Assembly: GCA_002385415.1 (NCBI GenBank)
Contig: DGDL01000078.1
Span: 1-29,013 of the forward strand
Source: Clostridiales bacterium UBA3953
GTDB taxonomy: Bacteria; Bacillota; Clostridia; Oscillospirales; CAG-272
Length of the DNA stretch: 29,013 bases
Reading direction: 5' to 3'
How positions within the stretch are numbered: the stretch's first letter is position 1; every line of letters begins with the position of its first letter. The notes beneath the pieces are model-generated. The model had not been told where the DNA came from. It searched no databases and was given only the letters and a program-made list of their open reading frames with translations. Positions 7,076 through 15,329 of this stretch are shown piece by piece. Both the position numbers and the translations under genes were made by a program.

Positions 7076-8854
7076 ATGGCTAAAGGCAAAATTATAAAGG
7101 TGTCCGGACCGCTTGTAATCGCGGAAGGCATGCGCGAAGCAAACATGTTCGACGTCGTGCGTGTCGGCGATAAGAAGCTGATAGGAGAAATAATTGAAAT
7201 GCACGGCGACCGCGCGTCCATACAGGTTTACGAGGAAACCGCAGGATTGGGACGGGGCGATATTGTCGTCTCAACCGGCGCGCCGCTTTCCGTCGAGCTT
7301 GGACCGGGCCTTATTACAAATATATACGACGGGATTCAGCGTCCGCTTGTCAAGCTGCGCGAAATAGCGGGCCCGAACATCACGCGAGGACTTGACGAGC
7401 CGGCACTTGACAGAGAAACCGTATGGCATTTCGAGGCCTGCGTCAAGCCGGGCGACACCGTGGTGCCGGGCGATATCATCGGCACCGTACGCGAAACAGA
7501 GGTTGTGCTGCACAAAATCATGGTACCGCCCGGTGAAGGCGGCACCGTCAAACACATAGAAAGCGGCGACTACAAGGTCACCGACACGGTCTGCACGCTC
7601 GAAACAGAAAGCGGCGAGCGCAGCCTTTCGCTGATGCAAAAATGGCCGGTACGCCGCGCACGACCGTATGTAAGAAAACATGCACCGTCCGAGCTGATGA
7701 TAACTGGACAGCGCACTATCGACTCGCTGTTTCCGATAGCAAAAGGCGGCACAGCATGTATTCCCGGCCCGTTCGGTAGCGGTAAAACTGTCGTTCAGCA
7801 TCAGCTTGCAAAGTGGTCGGACGTTGACATTGTTGTTTATATAGGCTGTGGGGAACGCGGCAACGAGATGACCGACGTTCTGACCGAATTTCCGCGTCTA
7901 CAAGACCCGAAATCCGGCCATTCGCTGATGAAGCGAACGGTGCTAATCGCCAATACGTCCGACATGCCTGTTGCGGCGCGAGAAGCCTCAATATATACAG
8001 GCATTACAATAGCCGAATATTACCGAGATATGGGTTACTCGGTCGCAGTTATTGGCGACTCGACCTCGCGCTGGGCAGAGGCGCTGCGCGAGATGTCGGG
8101 CCGTCTTGAGGAAATGCCCGGCGAGGAAGGCTACCCGGCATATCTGACATCGCGTCTGGCGCAGTTTTATGAGCGCGCGGGCGTTGTCACCTGCGTCGGG
8201 TCCGACGAGCGCATTGGCACGCTGACGGCTATCGGCGCGGTTTCGCCGCCCGGCGGCGACCTTTCGGAGCCTGTCACACAGGCAACGCTGCGTATAGTCA
8301 AGGTGTTCTGGGGGCTTGACTCTGCGCTTGCCTATCGCCGCCACTTCCCCGCAATAAACTGGCTGAATTCTTACTCGCTTTATAACGAGAGACTGGCTCC
8401 TTGGTTTGCGGAACAAGTCGCCGCCGACTGGAGCTCGTCGGTCGGAGAGATAATGAGGCTGCTTTCGCTTGAGGCGGAGCTTCAGGAAATCGTGAGGCTG
8501 GTCGGTGTGGATGCGCTGTCGCCGGAAGACAGGCTCATCCTTGAGGCGGCTCAATCTATACGCGAGGACTATTTGCAGCAAGACGCTTTTGATATATCCG
8601 ACTCATACACGTCGCTTGAAAAGCAATATGCACTCATGAAACTTGTTCTGTCCTATTATCACAAGTGCAGAAAAACGCTTTCTGCCGGAGCGTCGATAGA
8701 AAAGCTTGCTGCAATGCCTGTCCGCGAGCGCATCGGCCGCGCGAAAGCGGTGCCCGAAGACAGATTCAAAGAAGCTTATGCCGAGATCGAAGCACAGCTC
8801 GACAGGGAAATAGACGCGATTATTACTGAAAACAAGGAGAGTCCGGCGATATAA
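7076..8854 (+). CDS. ntpA: V-type ATPase catalytic subunit A
   Basis: The A subunit hydrolyses (or makes) ATP in the A3B3 head. The 592-residue protein has the Walker A loop GPFGSGKT (231-238), the catalytic-glutamate region GCGERGNEM (258-266), the Walker B region VAVIGDSTSRWAEALRE (323-339), and the non-homologous insertion (about 110-185) that separates V/A-type A subunits from F1 beta. The ATG at 7076 was chosen over the ATG three bases upstream, which leads to an immediate stop, and it gives the conserved N-terminus GKIIKVSGPLVIAEGM. The stop codon overlaps the ATG of ntpB as TAATG, a tight coupling that fits the 1:1 stoichiometry of A and B. The length is typical of the family. Confidence 0.98.
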   Translation: MAKGKIIKVSGPLVIAEGMREANMFDVVRVGDKKLIGEIIEMHGDRASIQVYEETAGLGRGDIVVSTGAPLSVELGPGLITNIYDGIQRPLVKLREIAGPNITRGLDEPALDRETVWHFEACVKPGDTVVPGDIIGTVRETEVVLHKIMVPPGEGGTVKHIESGDYKVTDTVCTLETESGERSLSLMQKWPVRRARPYVRKHAPSELMITGQRTIDSLFPIAKGGTACIPGPFGSGKTVVQHQLAKWSDVDIVVYIGCGERGNEMTDVLTEFPRLQDPKSGHSLMKRTVLIANTSDMPVAAREASIYTGITIAEYYRDMGYSVAVIGDSTSRWAEALREMSGRLEEMPGEEGYPAYLTSRLAQFYERAGVVTCVGSDERIGTLTAIGAVSPPGGDLSEPVTQATLRIVKVFWGLDSALAYRRHFPAINWLNSYSLYNERLAPWFAEQVAADWSSSVGEIMRLLSLEAELQEIVRLVGVDALSPEDRLILEAAQSIREDYLQQDAFDISDSYTSLEKQYALMKLVLSYYHKCRKTLSAGASIEKLAAMPVRERIGRAKAVPEDRFKEAYAEIEAQLDREIDAIITENKESPAI

Positions 8855-10236
8855 TGGAAGTCATCAAAGAATATCGAACAATAGAAGAAGTCGCCGGGCC
8901 GCTTATGCTCGTGCGACACGTCGAAGGCGTCAAATATGACGAGCTCGGCGAAATAGAGCTGCCCAGCGGCGAAATAAGGCGCTGCCGCGTACTTGAGGTA
9001 AACGGCAGCACGGTGCTCGTGCAGCTTTTCGAGAGCAGCGCAGGGATTAACCTTGCCGAGTCGAAGGTGCGCTTTAAAGGCCACGGCGTACAGCTTGGCG
9101 TCAGCCTTGATATGCTTGGCCGCGTTTTCAGCGGCATGGGCGAACTTATCGACGACGGTCCGCGCATTATTCCGGATAAAATGCTGGATATAAACGGCTC
9201 GCCGATTAATCCCGCCGCCCGCCTGTATCCGTCGGAGTTTATACAGACCGGCATCTCGGCAATTGACGGGCTTAACACGCTGGTACGAGGTCAAAAGCTG
9301 CCTATATTCTCGGGCTCGGGCTTGCCCCATGCCCAGCTCGCCGCGCAGATCGCCCGCCAGGCAAAGGTGCTGTCGTCCGACTCACGCTTTGCGGTCGTGT
9401 TCGCGGCGGTGGGAATCACTTTTGAGGAAGCCGACTACTTTATACGCGATTTTCAGCGTACGGGCGCAATAGACCGAACGGTGCTGTTTATAAACCTTGC
9501 GTCCGACGCGGCTATCGAGCGCATCACGACTCCGCGCATGGCGCTGACAGCCGCGGAGTATCTGGCGTTCGAGCACAACATGCATGTACTTGTTATAATA
9601 ACCGACATCACAAACTATGCAGAGGCGATGCGCGAAGTTTCGGCCGCGCGTAAAGAGGTTCCGGGCCGACGCGGCTATCCGGGCTATCTTTACACCGACC
9701 TTGCCACTATCTATGAACGCGCGGGAAGAAAGGTCACAAGCACGGGCAGCATAACATTGATTCCTATACTCACCATGCCCGAAGACGACAAGACCCATCC
9801 GATCCCCGACCTGACGGGCTATATAACGGAGGGGCAGATCATACTTTCGCGCGAGCTGTTCCGTAAGGGAATAAACCCGCCAATAGATGTTTTGCCCTCG
9901 CTGTCCAGACTTAAAGACAAGGGAATAGGCGAAGGCAAGACGCGCGAAGACCATGCCAACACAATGAACCAGCTCTTTTCAAACTATGCGCGAGGCCGCG
10001 AGGCAAAAGAGCTGATGGTGGTGCTCGGCGAGGCTGCACTTACCCCGCTGGACAGGCTGTATGCACAGTTTGCAGACGCATTTGAGGCGGAATATATGAA
10101 TCAGGGCTACGATACCAACCGCTCGATTGAGGAAACGCTTGACCTCGGTTGGAGGCTGCTTTCAATGTTCCCGCGTTCGGAGCTCAAGCGCATTAAGCCC
10201 GAGCTTATCGACAAGTATTACAAAGAAAACAGTTGA
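8854..10236 (+). CDS. ntpB: V-type ATPase regulatory subunit B
   Basis: Subunit B alternates with A in the hexameric head and contributes an arginine finger without hydrolysing ATP. In the 460-residue protein the position of the P-loop reads SGSGLPHAQLA (153-163), lacking the GKT of a functional Walker A, as is normal for B subunits. The segments VPGRRGYPGYLYTDLATIYE (about 269-288) and ITEGQIILSREL (about 324-335) are diagnostic. Its ATG uses the last base of the ntpA stop codon. The stop at 10234-10236 is followed by ntpD after 5 bases. Confidence 0.98.
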   Translation: MEVIKEYRTIEEVAGPLMLVRHVEGVKYDELGEIELPSGEIRRCRVLEVNGSTVLVQLFESSAGINLAESKVRFKGHGVQLGVSLDMLGRVFSGMGELIDDGPRIIPDKMLDINGSPINPAARLYPSEFIQTGISAIDGLNTLVRGQKLPIFSGSGLPHAQLAAQIARQAKVLSSDSRFAVVFAAVGITFEEADYFIRDFQRTGAIDRTVLFINLASDAAIERITTPRMALTAAEYLAFEHNMHVLVIITDITNYAEAMREVSAARKEVPGRRGYPGYLYTDLATIYERAGRKVTSTGSITLIPILTMPEDDKTHPIPDLTGYITEGQIILSRELFRKGINPPIDVLPSLSRLKDKGIGEGKTREDHANTMNQLFSNYARGREAKELMVVLGEAALTPLDRLYAQFADAFEAEYMNQGYDTNRSIEETLDLGWRLLSMFPRSELKRIKPELIDKYYKENS

Positions 10237-10241
10237 CCGAT

Positions 10242-10913
10242 ATGGCTGAAATTAAAGTTAACCCTAACCGGATGGAGCTGAGAAAGCTCAAAGACAGGCT
10301 TTCTACAGCGCGGCGGGGACATAAGCTGCTTAAAGACAAGCGCGATGAGCTTATGCGCCAGTTCCTTGACATAGTCCGCGAAAACAAGGCACTGCGCGAA
10401 TCGGTTGAAGCGCGTCTTGCAGAGGTGCACCGCAGTTTTACGGTAGCCGCGGCGGTATCGTCGCCACGCATGCTCGAGGAAGCGCTCATGCTTCCCAAAA
10501 AAGAAGTGGCACTTCAGACAGGCAGCCGCAGCATAATGAGTGTTGCTGTGCCGGTATTCAAGTTTGATATAGTCGGCAGCGACTCAAGCGACGGCTACAA
10601 TTACGGCTTTGCGTTTACCTCCGGCGAACTTGATTCGGCTCTTGCGAGCCTGTCAGAGCTTTTGCCCGATTTAATCAGGCTTGCCGAAACCGAAAAAACT
10701 GCACAGCTACTTGCGGACGAAATCGAAAAAACCCGGCGCCGGGTCAATGCACTTGAATATACGATGATTCCCTCGCTCGAGGAAGCAATAAAGCGCATAT
10801 CAATGAAACTTTCAGAAAACGAGCGCGCCAACACAACGCGCCTGATGAAAGTCAAAGATATGATGCTGCAGCGAGCAATCCTCGAGCGCCATGGTGCGGA
10901 AAGCGAAGCGTAA
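10242..10913 (+). CDS. ntpD: V-type ATPase central shaft subunit D
   Basis: Subunit D is the rotating axle inside the A3B3 head and forms two long antiparallel helices. The 223-residue protein has the characteristic start VNPNRMELRKLKDRL and the motif RGHKLLKDKRDELMRQF (about 24-40), followed by a long amphipathic C-terminal helix (about 150-215) containing TRRRVNALEYTMIP. The ATG at 10242 is preferred over an upstream TTG at 10233 because it gives the usual N-terminus (MAEIKVNPNRMEL versus MRLNVNPTRMEL in E. hirae). The TTG start would add only three residues and overlap the ntpB stop. It is the last ATPase gene: the E. hirae ntpH and ntpJ genes are not found after it. Confidence 0.95.
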   Translation: MAEIKVNPNRMELRKLKDRLSTARRGHKLLKDKRDELMRQFLDIVRENKALRESVEARLAEVHRSFTVAAAVSSPRMLEEALMLPKKEVALQTGSRSIMSVAVPVFKFDIVGSDSSDGYNYGFAFTSGELDSALASLSELLPDLIRLAETEKTAQLLADEIEKTRRRVNALEYTMIPSLEEAIKRISMKLSENERANTTRLMKVKDMMLQRAILERHGAESEA

Positions 10914-11654
10914 ATGCTGGGTACTGTTGTCAATGCTGTCGCCGTTATAGTCGGTTCTTTCATAGGGCTGCTGCTCGGGCGCGCTTTACCTGCCCGCATC
11001 GGCGACAGCATCATGAAAGGTTTGGGTCTTTGCGTCCTTTACATCGGTATTGCGGGCGCGTTTGAAGGCTCAAACCCCCTTGTACTTATAATATCGCTGG
11101 TGATAGGCACAATTGTTGGCGAGGCGCTTGACCTTGACCGCCTGCTGCATAGGCTGGGCGAGCGCATGGAGGAGCGGCTGGGCGCAAGGCTTGCACCAAT
11201 ATCGTCTCCGGCGGGCGGAGAATCCATTGAAGCCCCCTCGCGCAGCGGCAAAATTGCGCAGGGTTTTGTAACGGCAAGTCTGATGTTCTGCGTGGGCGCT
11301 ATGTCAATAGTCGGCTCGCTACAAAGCGGACTCACCGGCGAGCATACGACTATTTTCATAAAATCTGCGCTCGATTTTACCTCATCGATAATTTTCGCCT
11401 CGCAGCTTGGCATTGGAGTTGCACTGTCCTCGGTTTTTATATTGGCATATCAGGGCTCCATAGTGCTTTTCTCTCACTGGATAGCCCCCCTGCTTTCCGA
11501 GGCAGTCATCGCAGAAATGACATGCGCCGGTTCGGTCATAATAGTCGGTATAGCGCTTAATATGCTTGGAATTACAAAGCTCAAGGTCATGAACTTTGTT
11601 CCGGCGATATTTGTCGCCGCTGCTGTTCAAATTATATATATGACATTTTTTTAG
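10914..11654 (+). CDS. DUF554 family integral membrane protein (YdfK/YqgA-like)
   Basis: This is a 246-residue inner-membrane protein of unknown function, with about seven hydrophobic helices spread over the whole length. The opening MLGTVVNAVAVIVGSFIG, the segment GKIAQGFVTASLMFCVGAMS (about 113-132) and the AL(D)FTSSI and GIALNMLGITKLKVMNFVPA motifs are the conserved blocks of DUF554. Its ATG begins immediately after the ntpD stop, with zero spacer, and the shared terminator follows, so it belongs to the ATPase transcript. In E. hirae the corresponding place after ntpD holds ntpH and the potassium transporter gene ntpJ. Whether DUF554 proteins carry an ion is not established, and a functional tie to the ATPase is inference from position only. 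Confidence 0.92.
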   Translation: MLGTVVNAVAVIVGSFIGLLLGRALPARIGDSIMKGLGLCVLYIGIAGAFEGSNPLVLIISLVIGTIVGEALDLDRLLHRLGERMEERLGARLAPISSPAGGESIEAPSRSGKIAQGFVTASLMFCVGAMSIVGSLQSGLTGEHTTIFIKSALDFTSSIIFASQLGIGVALSSVFILAYQGSIVLFSHWIAPLLSEAVIAEMTCAGSVIIVGIALNMLGITKLKVMNFVPAIFVAAAVQIIYMTFF

Positions 11655-11695
11655 GCAAGCAAAAAAGCGGCAGGTCGCCGCTTTTTTTCGCTTGC
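11655..11695. terminator. Bidirectional intrinsic terminator
   Basis: An A-run, the stem AGCGGC, the loop AGGTC, the stem GCCGCT and a T-run form a perfect 11-bp hairpin (11661-11687). It is flanked by an outer GCAAGC/GCTTGC pair. The A-run before and T-run after let it end transcription from both the ATPase operon (plus) and rplY (minus), which converge here. Confidence 0.92.
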
Positions 11696-11710
11696 TTTAT
11701 TTCATTTGCA

Positions 11711-12346
11711 TTATGATTCAGAGTTTTCGCTTTCAGTATCTTCAGCTTCTTCAGCCTGCTTTTCTTCGTCTTCGTCTTCGACTTCTTCAGGCTCTGTTTG
11801 CTCCTTGATCGGGTTGATGGTTACAACAACGCTATCAACAGGAGTCAGAAGCTCGATTTCGGGATCATTTGCTATCTCAAGGTCGGACACTTTTATGTTA
11901 TCACCAACCTGCATGTTCTCTACATTCACCGTTATAGTGTCAATAAGCTTCGAAGGAAGCGCCCTGTAGTTGATTTCGTCGATCGGCTGAATAATAACGC
12001 CTTTGCGCATCAGAGCCTCTCTGCCGACTACAACAATGTGGGCAATAGCCTTGACCTTTTCGGTTGCGCTAAGCACCATAAAGCTCAAATGCTCAAGATT
12101 TCCTGTCGTCGGCTCTCTTGTCAGCTCCTTCAAAAGAGCGTGGTGTGTCTCGTCACCGATTTTTATACGCACTCTTGAGCCGACATCGTTTGATTTTAAA
12201 AACTGCTCCGCTTCCCTCAAAGGAAGCTTGAGAGCGATAGATTCGGCAAGATGCTTGCCGTAGAGCACAGCCGGAACATAGTTCTCGCGTCGGAGTTTCC
12301 TGCTCTTTACCTTACCCTGTCTCGTTTCCGCACTTAATATTACCAT
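11711..12346 (-). CDS. rplY: Ribosomal protein bL25 of the long Ctc/TL5 type
   Basis: bL25 binds 5S rRNA in the large ribosomal subunit; the long form is also known as general stress protein Ctc. The 211-residue protein has the N-terminal 5S-binding domain (1-92) with the family motif VPAVLYGK (24-31). It then has the C-terminal TL5 beta domain (about 98-182) and ends in a very acidic tail from residue 186. The RBS AAGGAG lies about 7 bases before the ATG. The gene has its own strong promoter, and its transcript is predicted to begin with a stem-loop. It stands alone and converges with the ATPase operon at a shared terminator. Confidence 0.95.
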   Translation of the reverse strand: MVILSAETRQGKVKSRKLRRENYVPAVLYGKHLAESIALKLPLREAEQFLKSNDVGSRVRIKIGDETHHALLKELTREPTTGNLEHLSFMVLSATEKVKAIAHIVVVGREALMRKGVIIQPIDEINYRALPSKLIDTITVNVENMQVGDNIKVSDLEIANDPEIELLTPVDSVVVTINPIKEQTEPEEVEDEDEEKQAEEAEDTESENSES

Positions 12347-12414
12347 AAAAATCTCCTTTCAAATACCCATCCTTAGCAAGCTAAACTATGAACTTCCGGA
12401 TTTGATATTTATAA

Positions 12415-12443
12415 GCGCACATATTTTTTTCAAATATATGCGC
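12415..12443 (-). promoter_or_regulatory. 5'-terminal stem-loop in the rplY leader
   Basis: On the minus strand, GCGCATATATTT and AAATATGTGCGC form a 12-bp stem with one G-T wobble and a five-base loop. It begins about one base after the predicted transcript start (near 12444). Hairpins at the extreme 5' end are known to protect Firmicute mRNAs from decay. There is no T-run after it, so it is not a terminator. Confidence 0.6.
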
Positions 12444-12450
12444 TCCTTTT

Positions 12451-12479
12451 ATGGTAACATGTTGTCTTCCTTTTGTCAA
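12451..12479 (-). promoter_or_regulatory. Promoter of rplY
   Basis: On the minus strand, a perfect -35 TTGACA (12474-12479), a 17-base spacer and a -10 TACCAT (12451-12456, four of six matches). No sigma-B consensus is evident, although B. subtilis ctc is sigma-B dependent. Confidence 0.8.
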
Positions 12480-12535
12480 CCAAACAAGGAAATATTTAAT
12501 AGTTTACTTTGATATTATAATTAATTTGATAAACT

Positions 12536-13273
12536 TTATTCAAACCACTCGACTTTATTGAGCTCTCTTACCATAGGGTATATCTGCAGCTGTTTGTTTT
12601 CGTCCACACAGGCAAGCGCAATGTCTTTGGGCTTGATTCCGCCATGCGCTTCGAGCTGGGATTTAAGCCACTGCTCGTCAACCCCGGCAAGCACAAATTT
12701 TTCAGGCATTACCTTGCCGTCCATTATAACGTTGATTCTCGGGCGCCGCGGAGGCGGTGACAGGCCGGCATCCGCGGGTGTATATGGCCGGTGCTGTGAT
12801 TTGGGTAATATACTCAGCGTTCCGGTATGCTCGAGGATTGCGGTCTCTATTTCCGACAAATCGAAATAGCCCTGCTGGCGGCACATCGTGATAAATTCGC
12901 TAATCTCAAGATGCGAGGCGGCAAGGTTTGCGCGGTAAATCTTGCCTTTGTCCATAAGCACTATCGATTGGCCGTTTATAATTTTGCGGAGTTTTACCGA
13001 TTTCATGGTCACTATGCTGACCAAATATGCCGAAAGCCCGTACAATGTCATAGCAGTCAGCGGCTGCACAGGGTTTTCAAGGTCGGTTGCAAGCTCCGCA
13101 GCAATCGAGCCTATGGTAATCCCCGTCATGTAATCGAACATATTAAGCTGATGTATCTGCTTTTCACCCATGAGCTTTGTAAGCAGATACATCACTATTA
13201 TCGAGACAACCGTAGTTATTACGACGGTTATAACTTCCTGTAAGTCGAAACTGAAAATTTCACCTAAATTAAT
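12536..13273 (-). CDS. DUF421 (YetF/YrbG family) membrane protein, probable AUU start
   Basis: The protein belongs to the YetF-like family: N-terminal transmembrane helices followed by a cytosolic beta domain whose function is unknown. Recognisable blocks include LMGEKQIHQLNMFDYMTGITIGS, the domain around KGKIYRANLA, ETAILEHTGTLSILPKS, and GVDEQWLKSQL near the end. The first conventional start codons (GTG 13195, ATG 13192) would remove most of the first membrane helix and have no ribosome binding site. The same frame stays open upstream, and a near-perfect GGGAGGTG (13281-13288) stands 9 bases before an ATT codon at 13271-13273. Starting there gives MNLGEIFSFDL plus a full helix (about 11-31), as in B. 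subtilis YetF, and a total of 245 residues. I infer initiation at AUU. A mutated or misread ATG is the alternative. Confidence 0.8.
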   Translation of the reverse strand: MNLGEIFSFDLQEVITVVITTVVSIIVMYLLTKLMGEKQIHQLNMFDYMTGITIGSIAAELATDLENPVQPLTAMTLYGLSAYLVSIVTMKSVKLRKIINGQSIVLMDKGKIYRANLAASHLEISEFITMCRQQGYFDLSEIETAILEHTGTLSILPKSQHRPYTPADAGLSPPPRRPRINVIMDGKVMPEKFVLAGVDEQWLKSQLEAHGGIKPKDIALACVDENKQLQIYPMVRELNKVEWFE

Positions 13274-13280
13274 TAAACGC

Positions 13281-13288
13281 CACCTCCC
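13281..13288 (-). promoter_or_regulatory. Ribosome binding site deciding the DUF421 start
   Basis: The minus-strand sequence GGGAGGTG is the strongest Shine-Dalgarno in this gap. The only codon in the DUF421 frame at a proper distance (9 bases from GGAGG) is ATT. Confidence 0.7.
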
Positions 13289-13369
13289 GAAAATAGTATC
13301 GACAGGCAGCGTTTTGATTATTCTTTCAATTATTTCAGCATCTAACAGTAATGGGAAGCAGTCACCGGA

Positions 13370-14065
13370 TTACATAGTGTCCCCAGTTTTTACTTCCGTA
13401 TCGGCAAATATGCAGTTTGCGTTGACATAAACAGTATGAACAGCGGAGGGATCGGATGATGCGCGGTCGATAAATCTTCCGAATATGGGATTAGCCGAAG
13501 GCGCCATTTTCACATGGGGCGGGAGAATAATTTTCGCGCCGTTGAAAATGGTTGTCACGTCTATTACAACATCTTTTGTGATAATCGCATCGGATAGGTC
13601 GAGCACAAGCTGCCCAAACAGTGTGGTTATCTCGGCGCCGTGCAGCTCGAACCGACCGAACTTGATTTGGCGGCTGCTCAGCCAGCACCTGTAAACGGGG
13701 ATATAGAAAGCCTTGCCATCCTCGGCTTTGACGACGCGGCGGTATTTAAACAGCTTGCTTTTGAAAATAATTGAAAATCCAATTGCAAAAAGCGTAAACG
13801 GAACGACCAACTTCCAAAGATATCTGAATTGAGGCTGCCGCGCGACAAGCAAAAACAGACCGAGTAGCAGGCCTATAAAGTTTCCGGTGTTAAATCCGGA
13901 TTCGGCAATGGCAACGGTAAAAGGCACAATTATAAAAAGCGACCACCAGCCCGGGAAAAAGATAGTGAAACCGCTCCACCATCCGACGATATTGCCAGTA
14001 TACCCGATTCCGATGCCGATGAATACCAGACCAACAATGAGCCCTCCGTAATTCCGCTTCATCAT
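13370..14065 (-). CDS. LiaF-like membrane protein with cell-wall-stress C-terminal domain
   Basis: This 231-residue protein has four predicted N-terminal membrane helices (about 7-23, 35-52, 62-75 and 85-101), then a beta-rich cytosolic domain (about 138-225) of the LiaF/DUF2154 type. That domain is recognised by FGQLVLDLSDAIITKD (150-165), IDVTTIFNGAKIILPP (168-183) and the late Gly-Arg turn. LiaF proteins restrain LiaRS-type envelope-stress signalling in Firmicutes, but no histidine kinase or regulator is adjacent here, so that role is not shown. GGGAGGAT precedes two adjacent ATG codons. The second (14062) has the better spacing (7 versus 4 bases), which would shorten the protein by one residue. 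The gene lies 18 bases after larA on the same strand. Confidence 0.8.
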   Translation of the reverse strand: MMKRNYGGLIVGLVFIGIGIGYTGNIVGWWSGFTIFFPGWWSLFIIVPFTVAIAESGFNTGNFIGLLLGLFLLVARQPQFRYLWKLVVPFTLFAIGFSIIFKSKLFKYRRVVKAEDGKAFYIPVYRCWLSSRQIKFGRFELHGAEITTLFGQLVLDLSDAIITKDVVIDVTTIFNGAKIILPPHVKMAPSANPIFGRFIDRASSDPSAVHTVYVNANCIFADTEVKTGDTM

Positions 14066-14083
14066 CTATCCTCCCGGTTATAA

Positions 14084-15325
14084 TTAAACACTCCAAAGAC
14101 CGAGTGCAGGGTTGTCAATGTAGTATATTTCCTCTCCGTTTATAGTGTTCCAACCTTCTTGTAAAGTTTCGGGGTTGTATTTATTTATTGTTTCGTCAAA
14201 GTCAAGCCAAGTATAGCCGACACCTTCGACTTCCTCTCGCGAAAGCAGCGGTGCTGCATACGCAATTTCAAATCTGCCGTCGCTTGAGCCGTGGATAAGA
14301 TGCGCGGCTGCAGAAAGATTTTCGCGCAGGTCGGGCTCTGATTTTGAAAGCGCAAGTATCCGCTCGCGACCCGTGTAGCCATATTTACGAATAATCCGGT
14401 CACACTCGTTGTCTTCGCCGAAACGCCGCACGCCTGGCGCCAGAACTATAAGCTTTCCACCGTCGGCGATGGCGAGCCTGGTGCGATAGACAGCCTTGTT
14501 ACCGAGCCATGTACTGTGAAATTCCAGCTCGTCAAGCCGGCAAACGACAGTTTTTGGAGGGCGGCCGGTGCGTATAAAGTTAAGCTTTTGCGACAGCTCG
14601 GCAGCCTGGACAAATAAATCGCGTCCGCGCCCAATGAAAAGGCCTTCGAGCGATACACCGTCGAAACTGCCGCGCTCGGAGCGCGTCGTTACCGTCAGCG
14701 CGTATATGATAGGAAGGTGTGAGATGAAGTGCTCTTCAGCATAGTCAAAAATCGCCCGCACGGGAGTGTCGGCATGGCCCATAATGCGCTCCATGCCGTA
14801 TGCAGCGCCGAGCATGTGGGATGCAGAGATCATAGCGCTTCCTCCACAGCCCACAAAAATATTTTTCGAGTAGTTCGCCATGCCCACAACTTCGTGGGGC
14901 ACAACCTGCCCAATCGAAACAATAAGGTCATAGTCGCCGGATACAATGCGGCGGTTTACCTCAACGGGTATCGGCTCGCTCATTATACCCTCGGAGACTT
15001 TTTCCACATATTCTCCGGGTACAAATCCAAGCCGGACCACATCATTTCTCCAGTTGTGGACAATTACTTTTTCACAGGGCACAATACCCCCGAAAAACAC
15101 CTCAATCTGCTCGCGCGTCATTGGCTCGTGAGTGCCGAGCGCGGGCATGACATCAACCTCTGCGCCACGCTGCAAAAGCAGCTCGTAATATATGGCGCAG
15201 ATTACACCGCCGCACGAATGCAGCCGCGTGAAATCCGGAGGAATCAAAAGCACACGTCTTATCCTCCGGTTTTCCAGAGAGTTTTCCACAAACCTTTGGA
15301 CATCTCTGTGGGAAAGTCCACTCAT
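14084..15325 (-). CDS. LarA-family nickel-pincer 2-hydroxyacid racemase/epimerase
   Basis: LarA enzymes interconvert D- and L-2-hydroxyacids (lactate in the prototype) by hydride transfer to a nickel-pincer nucleotide. In this 413-residue protein the family residues are all visible: the Asp-x-Thr-Arg motif at 31-34, His66 in ALGTHEPMT, His144 in VVPHEVVG, the cofactor-linking Lys154 in NYSKNIF, and His170. The spacings 144 to 154 (10) and 144 to 170 (26) equal those of Lactiplantibacillus LarA (174, 184, 200). The substrate cannot be read from sequence, since many LarA homologues do not use lactate. The cofactor-making larB, larC and larE genes are not in the window. The start is 4 bases after the vanY-like stop, with its ribosome binding site GGAG inside the upstream gene. 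Confidence 0.88.
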   Translation of the reverse strand: MSGLSHRDVQRFVENSLENRRIRRVLLIPPDFTRLHSCGGVICAIYYELLLQRGAEVDVMPALGTHEPMTREQIEVFFGGIVPCEKVIVHNWRNDVVRLGFVPGEYVEKVSEGIMSEPIPVEVNRRIVSGDYDLIVSIGQVVPHEVVGMANYSKNIFVGCGGSAMISASHMLGAAYGMERIMGHADTPVRAIFDYAEEHFISHLPIIYALTVTTRSERGSFDGVSLEGLFIGRGRDLFVQAAELSQKLNFIRTGRPPKTVVCRLDELEFHSTWLGNKAVYRTRLAIADGGKLIVLAPGVRRFGEDNECDRIIRKYGYTGRERILALSKSEPDLRENLSAAAHLIHGSSDGRFEIAYAAPLLSREEVEGVGYTWLDFDETINKYNPETLQEGWNTINGEEIYYIDNPALGLWSV

Positions 15326-15329
15326 AATC

